Translations under genes and position numbers: made by a program | Notes under the pieces: model-generated | Seen by the model: only the letters and a program-made list of their open reading frames with translations | Told to the model about the DNA's origin: nothing | Database searches by the model: none | Assembly (NCBI GenBank): GCA_029876055.1 | Contig: CM056877.1 | Span: forward strand, 5,022,001-5,086,000 | Reading direction: 5' to 3' | Source: Madurella fahalii | Taxonomy: Eukaryota; Ascomycota; Sordariomycetes; Sordariales | Length of the DNA: 64,000 nt | In this document: positions 1-10,309 of the stretch, piece by piece | Layout: every line of letters starts with the position of its first letter | How positions within the stretch are numbered: the first letter of the stretch is position 1

Positions 1-1
1 G

Positions 2-355
2 TCTATCGTCGAGCGCAGTGAGGAGGTCGTCGAGGATGTCAGCGAGGGTGACGAAAGCGAGTTCGAAGGCCTATCTATTCTCGAGCGCGGCGAGATTGCT
101 GCACGCGCCTCCATCTGGAAGATCACGAAGTGCGTCGCCGCCATTGTCCAACTGCTCGCCACCACTGCCGTCCCCGCCGCCAAGCTCCTCCGCATCAAGA
201 AATACATCAAGGCGCTCGGTGGTACTAAGGAGGCCGTCAAGCTCCTCCTGGGCGCAACTACCCGGGCCGAGAAGCTCAGGGTTGGTGGCGAGATCCTGGT
301 CAACCTGTCCGCTGAACTGCTAGGCATTAGCACCGTCAAGACGCACTGCTTCTAA
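2..355 (+). CDS. C-terminal part of an unrecognised protein (5' end outside the window)
   Basis: An open frame enters from the left edge and ends at TAA 353-355, giving the last 117 residues. It begins with an acidic, Glu/Ser-rich stretch, continues through amphipathic Ala/Leu/Lys-rich helices (a segment near WKITKCVAAIVQLL, then LLRIKKYIKAL) and ends in THCF. Third positions are strongly G/C (CTC, GTC, GCC, AAG), as in the clear genes of this window, so this frame is preferred over the overlapping frame that starts with ATG at 18. The helices are not long enough to be confident membrane spans. I do not recognise the family and assign no function. The short Cys-containing C-terminus could suit a secreted protein, but the N-terminus that would show a signal peptide is missing. 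Confidence 0.6.
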   Translation, partial: SIVERSEEVVEDVSEGDESEFEGLSILERGEIAARASIWKITKCVAAIVQLLATTAVPAAKLLRIKKYIKALGGTKEAVKLLLGATTRAEKLRVGGEILVNLSAELLGISTVKTHCF

Positions 356-1020
356 GGGATATGGTTCACGGATGGAAGTATTGCAAGATCTCACTGGTTT
401 GGCAAGCCTGCAAGACGAGGTGGCGGGGACCGTGAAATCGGTCATATTCGTGTATATACTCCCTACTTCTCTCTTTCTCAGCTTTTGTTCATAGTTGGTT
501 CTACAGCTCATTAGACACAATCTCTTACTCTCTTGTGGTCAAACGCATACTTTCGTCTGAGTTGGGAAATTGGTTGGTAGATAATGGATGGTGATGTGAT
601 GCGTATTCAAGTCTGATCAGGTACCCATGGGCTCAGTCGGGCGTATGAGCGATGAAGACAGGAACAAGCAAAATACCATGAAGACAGAACTTGTCTGCAC
701 ACTTGCCGGATATATCATACGGAGCTGGAAGCCCTTCAATCTAAGAAGGGTTTTGATTGCTCCCGGAAGAAAGTCATGGTACAATATAGCGCCCTACCAG
801 GCATTGCTGAACATGAGAGTAATACTGAGACGTTTCTATACAGATTGTACCGGCCATTCGTTGCCACAAAACGCAGAACCCCTGTAACATAGGAGTGAGT
901 CTCTCCATTGTGCTACTCTCTCCAAGCGCCAGCAAGTGGGGGACTATAAAAAATGCGACAAATGGGTGATAAAAAAGAAAACACGGAGGGCGAGATGAGG
1001 AGCCGGCAGGAGCAAAATTC
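356..1020. other. intergenic, no gene seen
   Basis: AT-richer sequence between the unknown gene and the tRNA. Only short ORFs without coding character are present on either strand. The first ~150 bases are presumably the 3' UTR and terminator region of the upstream gene. Confidence 0.5.
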
Positions 1021-1131
1021 GATCCGCCCAGGGGTCGAACCTGGAGCCTCCTGATTACCAAATGCCCAGAGATCTCTTTGGGAGAACTAGCCGGGTCGTA
1101 GTCAGACGCGCTGCCATTACGCCAGCGGACC
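1021..1131 (-). tRNA. tRNA-Arg (anticodon ACG) with intron
   Basis: The minus strand folds as a complete tRNA. The acceptor arms GGTCCGC and GCGGATC pair over 7 bp with one G-U. The D-stem is GCGT/GCGC with an AATGGCA loop. The anticodon stem is TCTGA/TCAGG, and the loop CTACGA..A puts ACG at positions 34-36. The T-arm is CCAGG-TTCGACC-CCTGG, a good B box. About 40 extra bases interrupt the molecule one base 3' of the anticodon, the standard place for a nuclear tRNA intron, so the mature tRNA is about 71 nt before CCA addition. The match to the eukaryotic tRNA-Arg(ACG) pattern is strong. It reads CGU/CGC codons after A-to-I editing of the wobble base. Confidence 0.93.
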
Positions 1132-1690
1132 GAGGAAATGCTTGTTGGAGAAAAGATTGGAACAATGCCTTAAAAAAGGGTTGGTTTTTGCGGGGATTCA
1201 CTATAAAATTTTGACCAAAGCGGGGATCACATTTGTTGGGTTGTCCAACTTATCCAATCAAGCGGTTCTTGTTAACCTTGGGTCACTCACCAGACCTAAT
1301 CAATTCCCGACAAACGGCCCACAGGATGCGGGATGCGGGAAAACAGCAAAAGTTCCAGCATTGCCGTGGCGGTAGGTAATTCTAGGACTTCAGAGGCTAG
1401 GCACTAGTTTTGGAAAAAAAAAAAAAAAAATCACACCATTGTCACGCATATGTGGATGGCTTGCTAGCACGGGATGCTGTCACGAGACAGTCAAGATTCT
1501 TCGTGGTTCAATTGGCTGGGCGGCACATGTTGGTGTCTCCTGAGTGACCCCCTGACTAAGCGAGAGCGCCGCCATCGGCAGAATCTCAAGTACTTATTAA
1601 CAACACTGAGCGATGGTTTACAAATCAATTGCAATGATGAGTTGATCAAACATCATATCAAGAATCTGTTAACGACACACTGCACATAAC
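1132..1690. other. intergenic with A17 tract
   Basis: No gene seen. The region holds a run of 17 A at 1414-1430 and otherwise AT-rich sequence. It contains the 5' flanks of both the tRNA (internal promoter) and the small gene starting at 1691. Confidence 0.5.
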
Positions 1691-2002
1691 ATGAGCCATC
1701 AAACCCGCGGCCACCGTCGCGCATTGTCACCGACCCATACTACAGCGGTCACTAAATCTCCTTGGGCCCTGCCCGAAGATCTGACCAAAGGTGTCAGCTT
1801 TGGAGAAGACATTGACTTCATCTGTGGAGTGACAGCTACAGCCCTCACAGCTGACCAGCTTCTCAAGCTGAAGACTAGCAAGGACCACAAGATGGTGCAT
1901 CTCGCCAAGGCTGGCCTCAGTGCCGCCGCAGCTGCCACAGCTTTCATTATGATGAGGAGAGAGCACCGCGAGCGACACCATCACAACAAGACAACTACAT
2001 GA
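1691..2002 (+). CDS. small Ala-rich protein with His/Arg tail, function unknown
   Basis: Single-exon frame of 103 residues. The N-terminal 30 residues are polar and probably disordered. A middle part (FGEDIDFICGVTATALTADQ) leads to a basic linker with repeated Lys (LKLKTSKDHK), then an Ala-rich hydrophobic helix (GLSAAAAATAFIMM) and a strongly basic tail (RREHRERHHHNK). The arrangement of a short charged helix, an Ala/Gly-rich helix and an HxxH-type basic tail recurs in small uncharacterised fungal proteins, but that is memory rather than a search result. The frame is GC-richer than the DNA on either side, which is the main reason to accept it. An upstream exon cannot be excluded. No function is assigned. 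Confidence 0.5.
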   Translation: MSHQTRGHRRALSPTHTTAVTKSPWALPEDLTKGVSFGEDIDFICGVTATALTADQLLKLKTSKDHKMVHLAKAGLSAAAAATAFIMMRREHRERHHHNKTTT

Positions 2003-3515
2003 AGTGCTCTCCACCATAGCACCGACTACGATGCGGGAGCAAATACGTCAGCGACCGCTCCCGGCGCTCGTTCCAGAGCCACCGGTCTTGGGGAGGATGT
2101 AGGCGTTATGATGACTGGGCTGCAGCGCGGTCGCTCGAGCACCATGCGCATACACCCTTCCCTGATGACGACCATAGATACACAAGATTACCCGAATTGC
2201 TTCCCCTAGCCGGTTCATGGCGACAGCGCCCCTGACCGCTCTCCTCATCACCTCATTACTACTCTCGGGGAAGACCCGGATGGTTACTAGTAATTCAACC
2301 AACAGAAGCCCCATGGTTGAAGAACTGAAGTTACTACAAAGCTGACACAAGCCGCTCGTCGAAACCTCAACCGGAACGGCGTTGGGCATTTCCAACTTTA
2401 CATGCGAAAAAAGAGCTCAACTCAGGTGTCAATTACCCCCGTTCTCAGCTTGCTACGATGATCGTGCTGGAATTTGGCACAGCAAATGCCACAGCAAATG
2501 CCAGAGCCACGTAGGCATTATCTCGCTATCACCTACTCAAGAGGAGGTCTTGTTGGGCGGTCATTGAAGGGTAATTACTACTGCAGGTGTTCTCCGCATT
2601 TCAATCCTAGACAAAACCTTACCAATAACGCCGTCTCTCGTATGCTCACATGAAATTGAAATAGGTGCTTTGGTTTGTGAAGTGTCAATAAAGGAGCGTG
2701 CATCTACTAAGTTCAATTATTGCGTCACCTTTGTCCCTAATTACTTAAGCAAATGTTGTTTCTTGATAAATAATTCGAGGCAAAGATTAAGGTAGCTATG
2801 TGCTTTATTACTGCTAGTTTTTACATGCAATGCTGAAGTTCACAAATGACGATCTAAAGGCCATGAAATCTTAGGGATTGAACTTTAGGCCTCTACAGGG
2901 CGCCAGTGTTCAAAGTTATATAAGGATTGATGACATGCACCAAAATGATATTGGTTTTCCGGAGAAAGAACGGTGCTATTCCGAGGCAGACAAGAAGACG
3001 AAACGTTACATCTCCTGAACCATTAGTTTGGAGTCGTAAAGAAGTCGGTATAATCGCCATCGCGCCGAAAGCACAGATTGTCAAGACAAATAGAATTGAT
3101 GATGCTGGTCTCGCAAATTACTACTGGGTTTCAGCACCACGCTATGGATCATCTAAGGTATCTAATTCGGATACCTCATTAGCTGGGGCCACGCTGGGCA
3201 ACAAGCCTCCGGCCAACAGTGGAACTTCTCCGACTGCTGAGCTCAGCACCCCGACAACCTCGCGATCCCATCTCACATGATCGTTCTATTGTGTTCATTG
3301 TCTTTTGCTCACGACGAATGCCGCAGGCCCGCCTTCCGTGGCCCAAGCTCAAGTTTCCGGTGCCTTCTCCCAAGTTTTCCTACTTCTGCCGCAGCCCAAC
3401 ATATCTTTCTCTTTCCTGATTCCATCCTTCACAAACCACGTGCCTCTCACGTGAATATTATCCAATTCTCCAACCCCAGCTTTGCCCACTCCTTTTCCGT
3501 CGCATCTATAACGAG
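2003..3515. other. intergenic, AT-rich, no supported gene
   Basis: Several short frames on both strands lack codon bias or recognisable motifs. A perfect 12-bp direct repeat (CACAGCAAATGC twice) sits at 2478-2501. From about 3280 the sequence becomes C/T-rich, which suits the promoter and 5' leader of the F-box gene. Confidence 0.5.
3437..3453. promoter_or_regulatory. pair of CACGTG E-boxes
   Basis: Two perfect CACGTG palindromes at 3437-3442 and 3448-3453, 11 bp apart start to start, lie 63-79 bp upstream of the F-box gene ATG. CACGTG is the core bound by fungal bHLH factors (Cbf1/Pho4 type). Which factor binds here, if any, is inference. Confidence 0.35.
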
Positions 3516-5162
3516 ATGGAGCAAGGCCGGGGAATTTTAGACCTCCCCAACGAGATCTTGGACAAGATCGTCGGGCAGTTCTGCCAGCATTGCGCTGGAG
3601 ATGCCCTTAAACCCGTGGACTCGGTCGACCGCGCCGAGTTTCAGGGCACTCTGATCGCCCTCACCAAAGTCAACAGGCGGATGGGTCGGGTTGCCCGACG
3701 AATCCTCTTCCACGTGGTCTCGAGCGACCACAATTCTCTTCCCAAGCTCCTCCGCATCCTGATGGAGCAGCCGGCGTTCGCGCCGTATATACGCGTGGTT
3801 GATCTGGGTGGCCACGCTGGCGACCAGGACTGCGCCCTGCACTACCTCCCCGAGCAAGGTGCGGAGGAACTCGGGGCTTTGGTTAAGTCCGTCGGCCGAT
3901 TCGAGGCCTTGCCGGCCATCGAGGAAGTTTACCGGCGTGGCTCGCTTTCGGCCAGGCCTCCGTTGGGAGAATTCGTAAGTCCTGTTCCTTCCTTTAATTG
4001 ACATGTGTGGCATCGATGCATGGCTAACATGTTATTCACTTTCATATAGGACCGCGTCCCTGGCGCTCGATTCAACGTCTTTGTGCTTTTCAAACTGGCC
4101 AAGAACATCAATTCGGTCATTATCCGGAGCGAGTGGCCGCTCGCGGTGTTTGCCCAGTTTCCCACGCCGGCCGAGATCAAGGACAAACTCAAGATCAAGG
4201 TGGTCAATATCGAGTCAAAAACTAAGTTGAAGATCAACTTAGACCGCACGGTTCCGCTCAGTGGCATCCAAGAGCTGCACCTCACCAGCAACATCATCAA
4301 TCTCTGGACGGCGAAGCACGTGGTAGACCTCAGCAAGGCGGCCGACCTTCTCGTGCGGCTTCCCAATCTCCGCCGCTTGAGCTCACAGGGGAGCACGGGC
4401 TCCTTCTGCACCGCAATCGTTGGCGACTCCGTCTTCAGCAATCTTACTGAGCTCGACCTGGCATCTTGTTCGCTCACTCTGCCGTCGCTCCGCGACATCC
4501 TCTCGTCCTGCTCTGCCAAACTGAAACGCTTCCGTTTCTCGTGCGAGTCTGAGTCGGACAATACCAATCACATTGGCACAGGCATCGCGGGAGCCGACAT
4601 TATCCAGATCCTCGACATGGCTGAGCTCTCCGGGTCCCTCCATTCTCTTGAGGTAGACACCTCGGACAGCGAGACCTTCACCAACATTTGGGGTTGGCCG
4701 ACCTTTGCACGTAACTTCCGCACAATCCCGTCGCTTGGGCACTTTGCCTCGCTTCGCCACCTCTGTATCAGCGCCGACAACATTTACTTCCCCGCTATGT
4801 CCCCGGGCATGCTGGTCCAGGACGACAACAGCGGCCCTCTGAGACTGGTTCAGTTCTTGCCAGCGGGCTTGGAGACCCTCGAGATTACGGGTATCACAGC
4901 CATTCATCTCCAAGATGTCGAGGCACTGGCACAAGCGTGCGAGAAGCGGGATCCCCTTCATGCTCTCAAACGGATTGTCTTCAGGGCAGACGGAGCATTG
5001 CATCTTGCAGACGTGGACGACGAACCTGAGCAGGTGATGGAAGGTCGGAAGTTCGAAAACATGGCGATGGCCGAATTGTTTGCTGCTGCCGGAGTCGAGT
5101 ACGAGTTTGAGCAGCCCGAGTTCTTTACTACGTTTTACTCTGGTACCTGGGATTCCATTTGA
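3516..5162 (+). CDS. F-box protein with leucine-rich C-terminal region
   Basis: Exons 3516-3974 and 4050-5162, joined in phase 0. The intron has a GTAAGT donor, a GCTAAC branch point and a TATAG acceptor. The protein has 523 residues. The first 20 residues contain a typical short F-box start (ILDLPNEILDKIVGQF), the segment that binds Skp1. The rest has irregular leucine-rich stretches (for example LPNLRRLS, NLTELDLASCSLT and LRHLCIS) of the LRR-like kind found in fungal F-box proteins. By family knowledge it would be a substrate receptor of an SCF ubiquitin ligase, with an unknown target. Translation across the exon junction gives GEF-DRVPGARFNVF with no interruption. Two CACGTG boxes lie just upstream. 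Confidence 0.85.
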
Positions 5163-6395
5163 TAACCAGTATCCAATGGGATCGATGGAACTGAGAGGAG
5201 TATCGTGGAGATGCAACACTCAACAGTGCGGCTTCTCTTAGGCGGCAGATGGATTGGGAGGACGGCTCAACAAGTTCTCAGGTTGATATCCGGCGAAACG
5301 CTAAATCCATATCTCATTGATACGGAAAAAAATGCTTTAGCTACCTGCGTTGTCTTATCCTGGCTCCTTCTCGGCATTGCACTTGTGCTTGGAACCCTAA
5401 GGTGCCTGCTTCCCAACCTGGCGCCCGCTCTCATGAGGTTTTCTTTGATGCATCTATGCTGTGACCCATTCGCCCAAAACCAGTTGCGCCAATTATAGCG
5501 TGATATAGCAGAATGATTCTTAAATGGAACATAGATGGTACTAAATAAAGGTAATTACCTACGGATGTGCTGATCCGAGTGAATTCATTGCAGGATTTTG
5601 GGGAATCAATTTCGCAATGAGGGCCAGCCATTAAGACAGGACTTGGTACCCTTACCTCAGGCGAGCTACCTAGCTTTTACCAAGCATATCACGCAACTCG
5701 TTTCTCTTCATGCGGTCTTGTTGATTAGTTCCCCTACTTTCTCAACAGTTTTCTTAACTTCCGCATCGCTAACTCCAGCCATCAGATTAGCCTCCATAAT
5801 TGACGGATGGCCCCATGTTCCACGGTAACGTTCACTGACACGCACAATACGGAACCGGTGCCGAGGCCATCACGGGCTCCGGTTCGTTTGGCCACTGTGC
5901 TCGCTGCATGGCTTCCGCAACACCATTGGCATGAGCAGCGTCAGGCATCGCCTGTGCGCTTCGGCCGTTGTCACAGCCAGCATTAGGGACCTGCGTGTCA
6001 TCGAAATGGCAATCGCGGCTGCGGCCTGCGTCGCGCGGGATGGGTTCGACTCTCCGGCAAGACCGACTCGGACTTTCAGGTGGGGAACGGAGGCTGGGGT
6101 GCAGAACCACGGACTCGGGATGGCGATCTGCGGGCCGGCCCCGACATGCTTCTGGGGTCGCACAAGGGCCATCTTGTGTCTGAAATGCTCGCAAAAGCCA
6201 GATAAAACAGAGCCTGGCACCCAAGGTGAGTCAGACTCAAAGGTGCATGGATGCAGAGGCCATAGGACCGGCATGATATTTAATTTACGCATCATTCTCA
6301 CATCAACGGGTATTACCACAGGACTGTCTCGCAACAAAATCCGGCTTCTGGACACCGACCATCGGACCATCGGACCATCGGCTTGAAGCAGGAAC
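5163..6395. other. intergenic, with a GC-rich coding-like stretch at 5860-6200
   Basis: 5163-5850 is AT-rich and empty. 5860-6200 is GC-rich and open in several frames on both strands. The plus frame around 5975-6200 (with a run reading RDLRVIEMAIAAAACVAR) has some codon bias but no start, no recognisable domain and no splice context. The last 40 bases before 6396 contain three tandem ACCATCGG units (about 6357-6381). I see no complete gene. Confidence 0.4.
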
Positions 6396-7795
6396 ATGGG
6401 CTCAAACGCGCCACGGCCTGGACGCGCCGGCGTTGTCGGTGCAGGCATCGCTGGTCTTTCAGCTGCTATTGCTCTGCGCCGAGCGGGATGGGAAGTCGAG
6501 ATGTTCGAAAAGTCGCATTTCAAAAACGAGATTGGAGCGGCCATCACCGTGACGCCCAACGCAACTATGGTCTTGGACCGCTGGGGATTCGACATGAAAA
6601 AAGCGGCGCCCGTGCCGAACCAAGTGGTCCGGCTCGCTCACGCCAGAGATCTGACGGTTTTTCAACGGGAGGAGTATACCGATATGGTCGACCTACTCGG
6701 GCATGGCACTTGGTCTTTCCATCGCGTCGACCTGCACCGAGGGTTGAAGGAGCTTGCTACGGCGCAGGACGAGCACGGCGAAATGGGGCCGCCTGTCGAA
6801 ATTAGACTGGGCTGCGAAGCAACCGGCGTGGACTGCGACGACGGCACATTGCGGCTGGCTGGTGGCCAGGTCGTAGCCAAGGACCTCATTATCATTGCTG
6901 ATGGCGCACATGTAAATAAGTCTCGTGACCCTGGTTCAAAACCATATGAAGCTGACAAGAGACACAGAGCCGCTTGATCTCTGACTTTACGGGTCACCCC
7001 TCAGGGCTGCACCGCACGGGTCGGTCCATCTACCGCTGGCTCGTTTCCATGGACGACGTGTTGGCCGATCCTACCCTGCGGGCACAGTTCACCAACGACC
7101 TTCCGGGGTTTATAGGATGGCGCGATCCGGACAAGAATATCCTGTGGGTAAGCTACACGTGCCGCGGAGGCAAAGTCCTGAACAACGCCGTGGTGCACAC
7201 GACCAAAACGGGCGAAGGCGAGGAGGACGTGTGGCACACAGCTGCTTCGCAGGACCAGGTCCTGGCAACGCTGGAAAACTTTCACCCGTCGGTGAGGAAG
7301 ATTGTCACCATGGCCAGCGAGGACGGCATCAAGGTTCATCATCTGTACAAGAAGCCGGTCCTCACAAGTTTTGTCCGGGGCCGCACTGCCGTGGTGGGCG
7401 ATGCAGCACATGTCATGATGCCGACGCATGCGGCCGGGGGTGGCATTGCCATCGAGTCAGCGGCATCGTTGGAAGTCCTGTTCCGCCAAGTTGATGCCAC
7501 GGACGACCAGGCGGTCAAGCAGCGTCTGCGAGCATTCGACAAATTGCGCATTCCTCGATGCAACCTTACCACGCTGGCATCTAACGCTGGCCCGGAATGG
7601 CTCCATGTGCCCGGCGTTGAGGAGGAGATACGCAGGTTCTACACCGGGCCGCTGCCACCGCCCGGCGCCCTGCCGTACAGCAAGCCCTTCAGAGAGGTCC
7701 TGTTCCACCATGACGAGTACCGCGCCGCGGAGCAGATGCTGGCCCGGACGCCGAGTTTGGGGGAGCAGCGGAGCATTGCAACCCAGCAGTCGTGA
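6396..7795 (+). CDS. FAD-dependent monooxygenase (salicylate-hydroxylase-like)
   Basis: Exons 6396-6911 and 6968-7795, phase 0, giving 447 residues, a usual length for single-component aromatic hydroxylases. The intron has a GTAAAT donor, a GCTGAC branch point and a CAG acceptor. The N-terminal Rossmann fold shows VGAGIAGLSAAIALRRAG (GxGxxG, FAD ADP-moiety). A DG-type motif appears as IIIADGAHSR across the splice junction, and the second FAD motif GDAAHVMMPTHAAGGG lies near residue 305. By family these enzymes use NAD(P)H and O2 to hydroxylate an aromatic or polyketide substrate. The real substrate cannot be read from the sequence. The adjacent genes (CBM18 protein, F-box) do not suggest a metabolic cluster. 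The start codon is the first ATG before the Rossmann strand. Confidence 0.9.
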
Positions 7796-8808
7796 GAGGT
7801 TGGCGGGTAAGGTCGAAGAGGAAATGTGGCCAAGGTGGTGATATTACGGCTGCTCTCGGGGGTTCCAACCCCATTCATGCCATTCCCATTAACCCGATGG
7901 ACGTATAGTGTGGGGTTGTTGGTAGCACGACTGCTACTGCGGGGATAACTGCCCTTCGCTCCCAAGCCAAGAAGGGAACCCTGAATTGGGGTAGTAGGGG
8001 TTCTTGGGGAGGGAACTCAATGGGTAGGCATTGGAGGGTTACTAGGTACTATGACGCGCCAGGTCATCTATCTTCCAGCCCATTCTCGGACATGGTGACC
8101 ACGTCCAAGGCCCAATTGGGGACCTCGCCATCAAAGTTACCACTCGTTCTAGAATCTTTTCCCCACCTCTATGTTGCCTTTTGCGCCTAAGCGAGCCCTG
8201 CCGCCGCATCGCGTCGGCGCACCTAGGTGCACCTGTGGGCCTTGGTCTGCTTGGACCGGCGCCTGCGAAGATTGCCGTGCCCTTGGGGCTCCTTGCCGAG
8301 ACCAGGCGCGAGTGCCGAGAAAGCCTCATCATATTTGCAATGTGCGGAGGTTTTTTCGGGCTACCGCCAAGGCGGTCTCCGGGTGCGGTGGTACGGGATG
8401 CTTCCCGGCGTTCCTGCAGCAGCGTGCACGACTCGGTAAAATCGGCAGCCTGTTATTTAGCCTCATTCTGGAATCTCTCGATATACCAGAACAATGCTCC
8501 GGATAGTGCTTGCTGTCACCTTTTGGACATTAGATTAATTCCAGGGCGACATTGGCGTGCCTTTGTCAGTCTACGCAATCCATCCTTTCCTGCGGGTCCC
8601 TGATCTACAGCCGGCAGCCGGATCATGGAGGAGGAGGAGGAGGATGTGGGGTGGCACCACGGTGAAGGAATGGAGGGCTTCAAATTTCTCACGACATCCC
8701 CGTTCCGTGGATCTGCGTCCTGTTCCTCGTCGATCCCGTCCCCGTCTGGCTCGCTTCTTTCCACCGCATACACTCCAGGGCGGACCACTTGATGCGGCTG
8801 ACGATACA
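7796..8808. other. intergenic, no gene seen
   Basis: Holds the 3' flank of the monooxygenase and the 5' flank of the chitin-binding gene. A GGA/GAG microsatellite lies at 8626-8643. The reading frame of the CBM18 gene remains open upstream to 8557, but that extension is Arg/Pro-rich without features and precedes a clear signal peptide, so it is treated as non-coding. Confidence 0.5.
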
Positions 8809-9777
8809 ATGAAACCTACGTACATCAGCCTGGTAGCGACCCTATGGTGGGCAGGCGCGTTCGGCGCCGGCCCGGCCATGGAAGAGGGGAGCGCAGAGAA
8901 GGCCATGCTTGTCGGGCGCCGGCTCCCCTCCAGGATCACCCAGCGGCATCGCAACGCCACGGCCAACTTTGCTGAACTCGGACTGCGGCAGGAAGGGGGG
9001 GCATGCGGGCCCCAGGCAGGACGGTGCCCTGGTGAGCAGTGCTGTTCCGACTACGGCTTCTGCGGAGAGACGATCGACCATTGCCACCCGTTGTTCGACT
9101 GCCAGGAACAGTACGGTTCCTGTGGCTGGCCGAGGCCTGCCCCGCAGCCGTCAACCACGTCTACCACGCCCGCACCCACGCCCACGTCCACGTCGACGTC
9201 CCAGGTTCCTCCCACCAGCTCGAGCACCACTCGTCCACAGCAGCCGCCCACCAGCACCTCGACCTCGATGACTCCGATCCCCACGGGCGACTTCGAGGTT
9301 ACCACCAACGGCTTGTGCGGCAACGGTACCATGTGCATCGGCAACCCCAACTTTGGCCCTTGCTGCTCCCAGTTTTTCTGGTGTGGCTCGTCCCTGGATT
9401 ACTGCGGCGCCGGCTGCCGGAGCGAATTCGGAGCGTGCTTGGGCGTGCCCGGTCTCCCAGGCGGTCCCGCACCCAACATCACAACCACCACCACCACCAC
9501 CACCCAAGGTCAGGGTCCGATTACCAGCAGCACTACGACCACTCCGACCACTACGAGGGTGACCACCACGAGCACGACCACACCGTCCACCCCAACCGTG
9601 TCAATCCCAGCTGGAATGACCTCTAGCACCGACGGAAGGTGCGGTAACCGCGTGACTTGTCTTGGTTCGCAGTTTGGACGGTGCTGCAGCCAGTTCGGTT
9701 TCTGCGGTGATGGTGACCAGTACTGTCCGTATATTGTTGGATGCCAGCCCGAGTTCGGGTATTGCGATCCACAGTGA
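8809..9777 (+). CDS. secreted protein with three CBM18 (hevein-type) chitin-binding domains
   Basis: Single exon, 322 residues. The chosen ATG gives a signal peptide (MKPTYISLVATLWWAGAFGAG). The earlier in-frame ATG does not. Three Cys-rich hevein-like modules follow. The first is near residues 64-106 (CCSDYGFCGE), the second near 172-215 (CCSQFFWCGSS) and the third near 276-322 (CCSQFGFCGDG). Each keeps the CC-S-x-(Y/F)-G-(Y/F)-C-G core that binds N-acetylglucosamine. Linkers are Ser/Thr/Pro-rich and probably O-glycosylated, including a run of eight Thr encoded by an ACC repeat. No catalytic domain is present, so the protein is probably a wall-associated or secreted chitin binder. Family roles range from shielding hyphal chitin to morphogenesis, and which applies here is unknown. 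Confidence 0.9.
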   Translation: MKPTYISLVATLWWAGAFGAGPAMEEGSAEKAMLVGRRLPSRITQRHRNATANFAELGLRQEGGACGPQAGRCPGEQCCSDYGFCGETIDHCHPLFDCQEQYGSCGWPRPAPQPSTTSTTPAPTPTSTSTSQVPPTSSSTTRPQQPPTSTSTSMTPIPTGDFEVTTNGLCGNGTMCIGNPNFGPCCSQFFWCGSSLDYCGAGCRSEFGACLGVPGLPGGPAPNITTTTTTTTQGQGPITSSTTTTPTTTRVTTTSTTTPSTPTVSIPAGMTSSTDGRCGNRVTCLGSQFGRCCSQFGFCGDGDQYCPYIVGCQPEFGYCDPQ

Positions 9778-10309
9778 GGATAGGCCGGGACGACGATGGG
9801 GGTACTGGGCCCGGACCGGAGGATGTGTGAGAGTGAAATGGAGGACTTTGTAAAGGTTAGATCGCCTGATTAATCGCTTTTGTTTTGAGATCAGTCTTTT
9901 ACGTGAAATACCTCTTATACCGATTTAAATGTCCCTTTTCCCTGCTTGTCGGAGGCGCAAGTGAAAAGTTGCATGTACCTTATTTAACGCAGTAAAAAGA
10001 GGGTTAAAATTAGAGATTACGCGGTTCCCCTGACAATCCACTTGAGTTCGACCATCGCCACCATTCGCATTTACAAATATCCCTCGCTGACTTAAGAGAG
10101 AATCCGACCGTACCAGAACCTCAAACTTTTGATCCCCACAATGCACACCTGAACGCCATACATCCCCGCATATGTAACCCTAACCCCAACCCCAACCCCA
10201 ACCCCAGCCCCAACTCCCTTCTCCTTTTGTGTCCCGCTGTCACCTGATTCCGCGGTCCCATCGTCGTGAGCAGCAGCAGCCTCTCACCGTGGACGAGTTC
10301 TAGTTGTCC
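9778..10309. other. intergenic between convergent CBM18 and aquaporin genes
   Basis: 3' flanks of two convergent genes. The only notable structure is the telomere-like tract listed separately. Confidence 0.5.
10175..10216. repeat. telomere-like CCCTAA/CCCCAA tract
   Basis: TAACCCTAACCCC is followed by three or more AACCCC units and degraded copies (AGCCCC, AACTCC). The first unit is a perfect fungal telomere repeat (TTAGGG on the other strand) and the rest are C4A2 variants. It lies between two convergent genes, so it is interstitial rather than a chromosome end. Confidence 0.6.

Noticed and set aside
5870..6595. 241-codon minus-strand frame
   Set aside because: Overlaps the start of the monooxygenase gene antisense and has no family features. 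Treated as a shadow.
8557..8808. Upstream extension of the CBM18 frame
   Set aside because: Arg/Pro-rich, and it would bury the signal peptide inside the protein.
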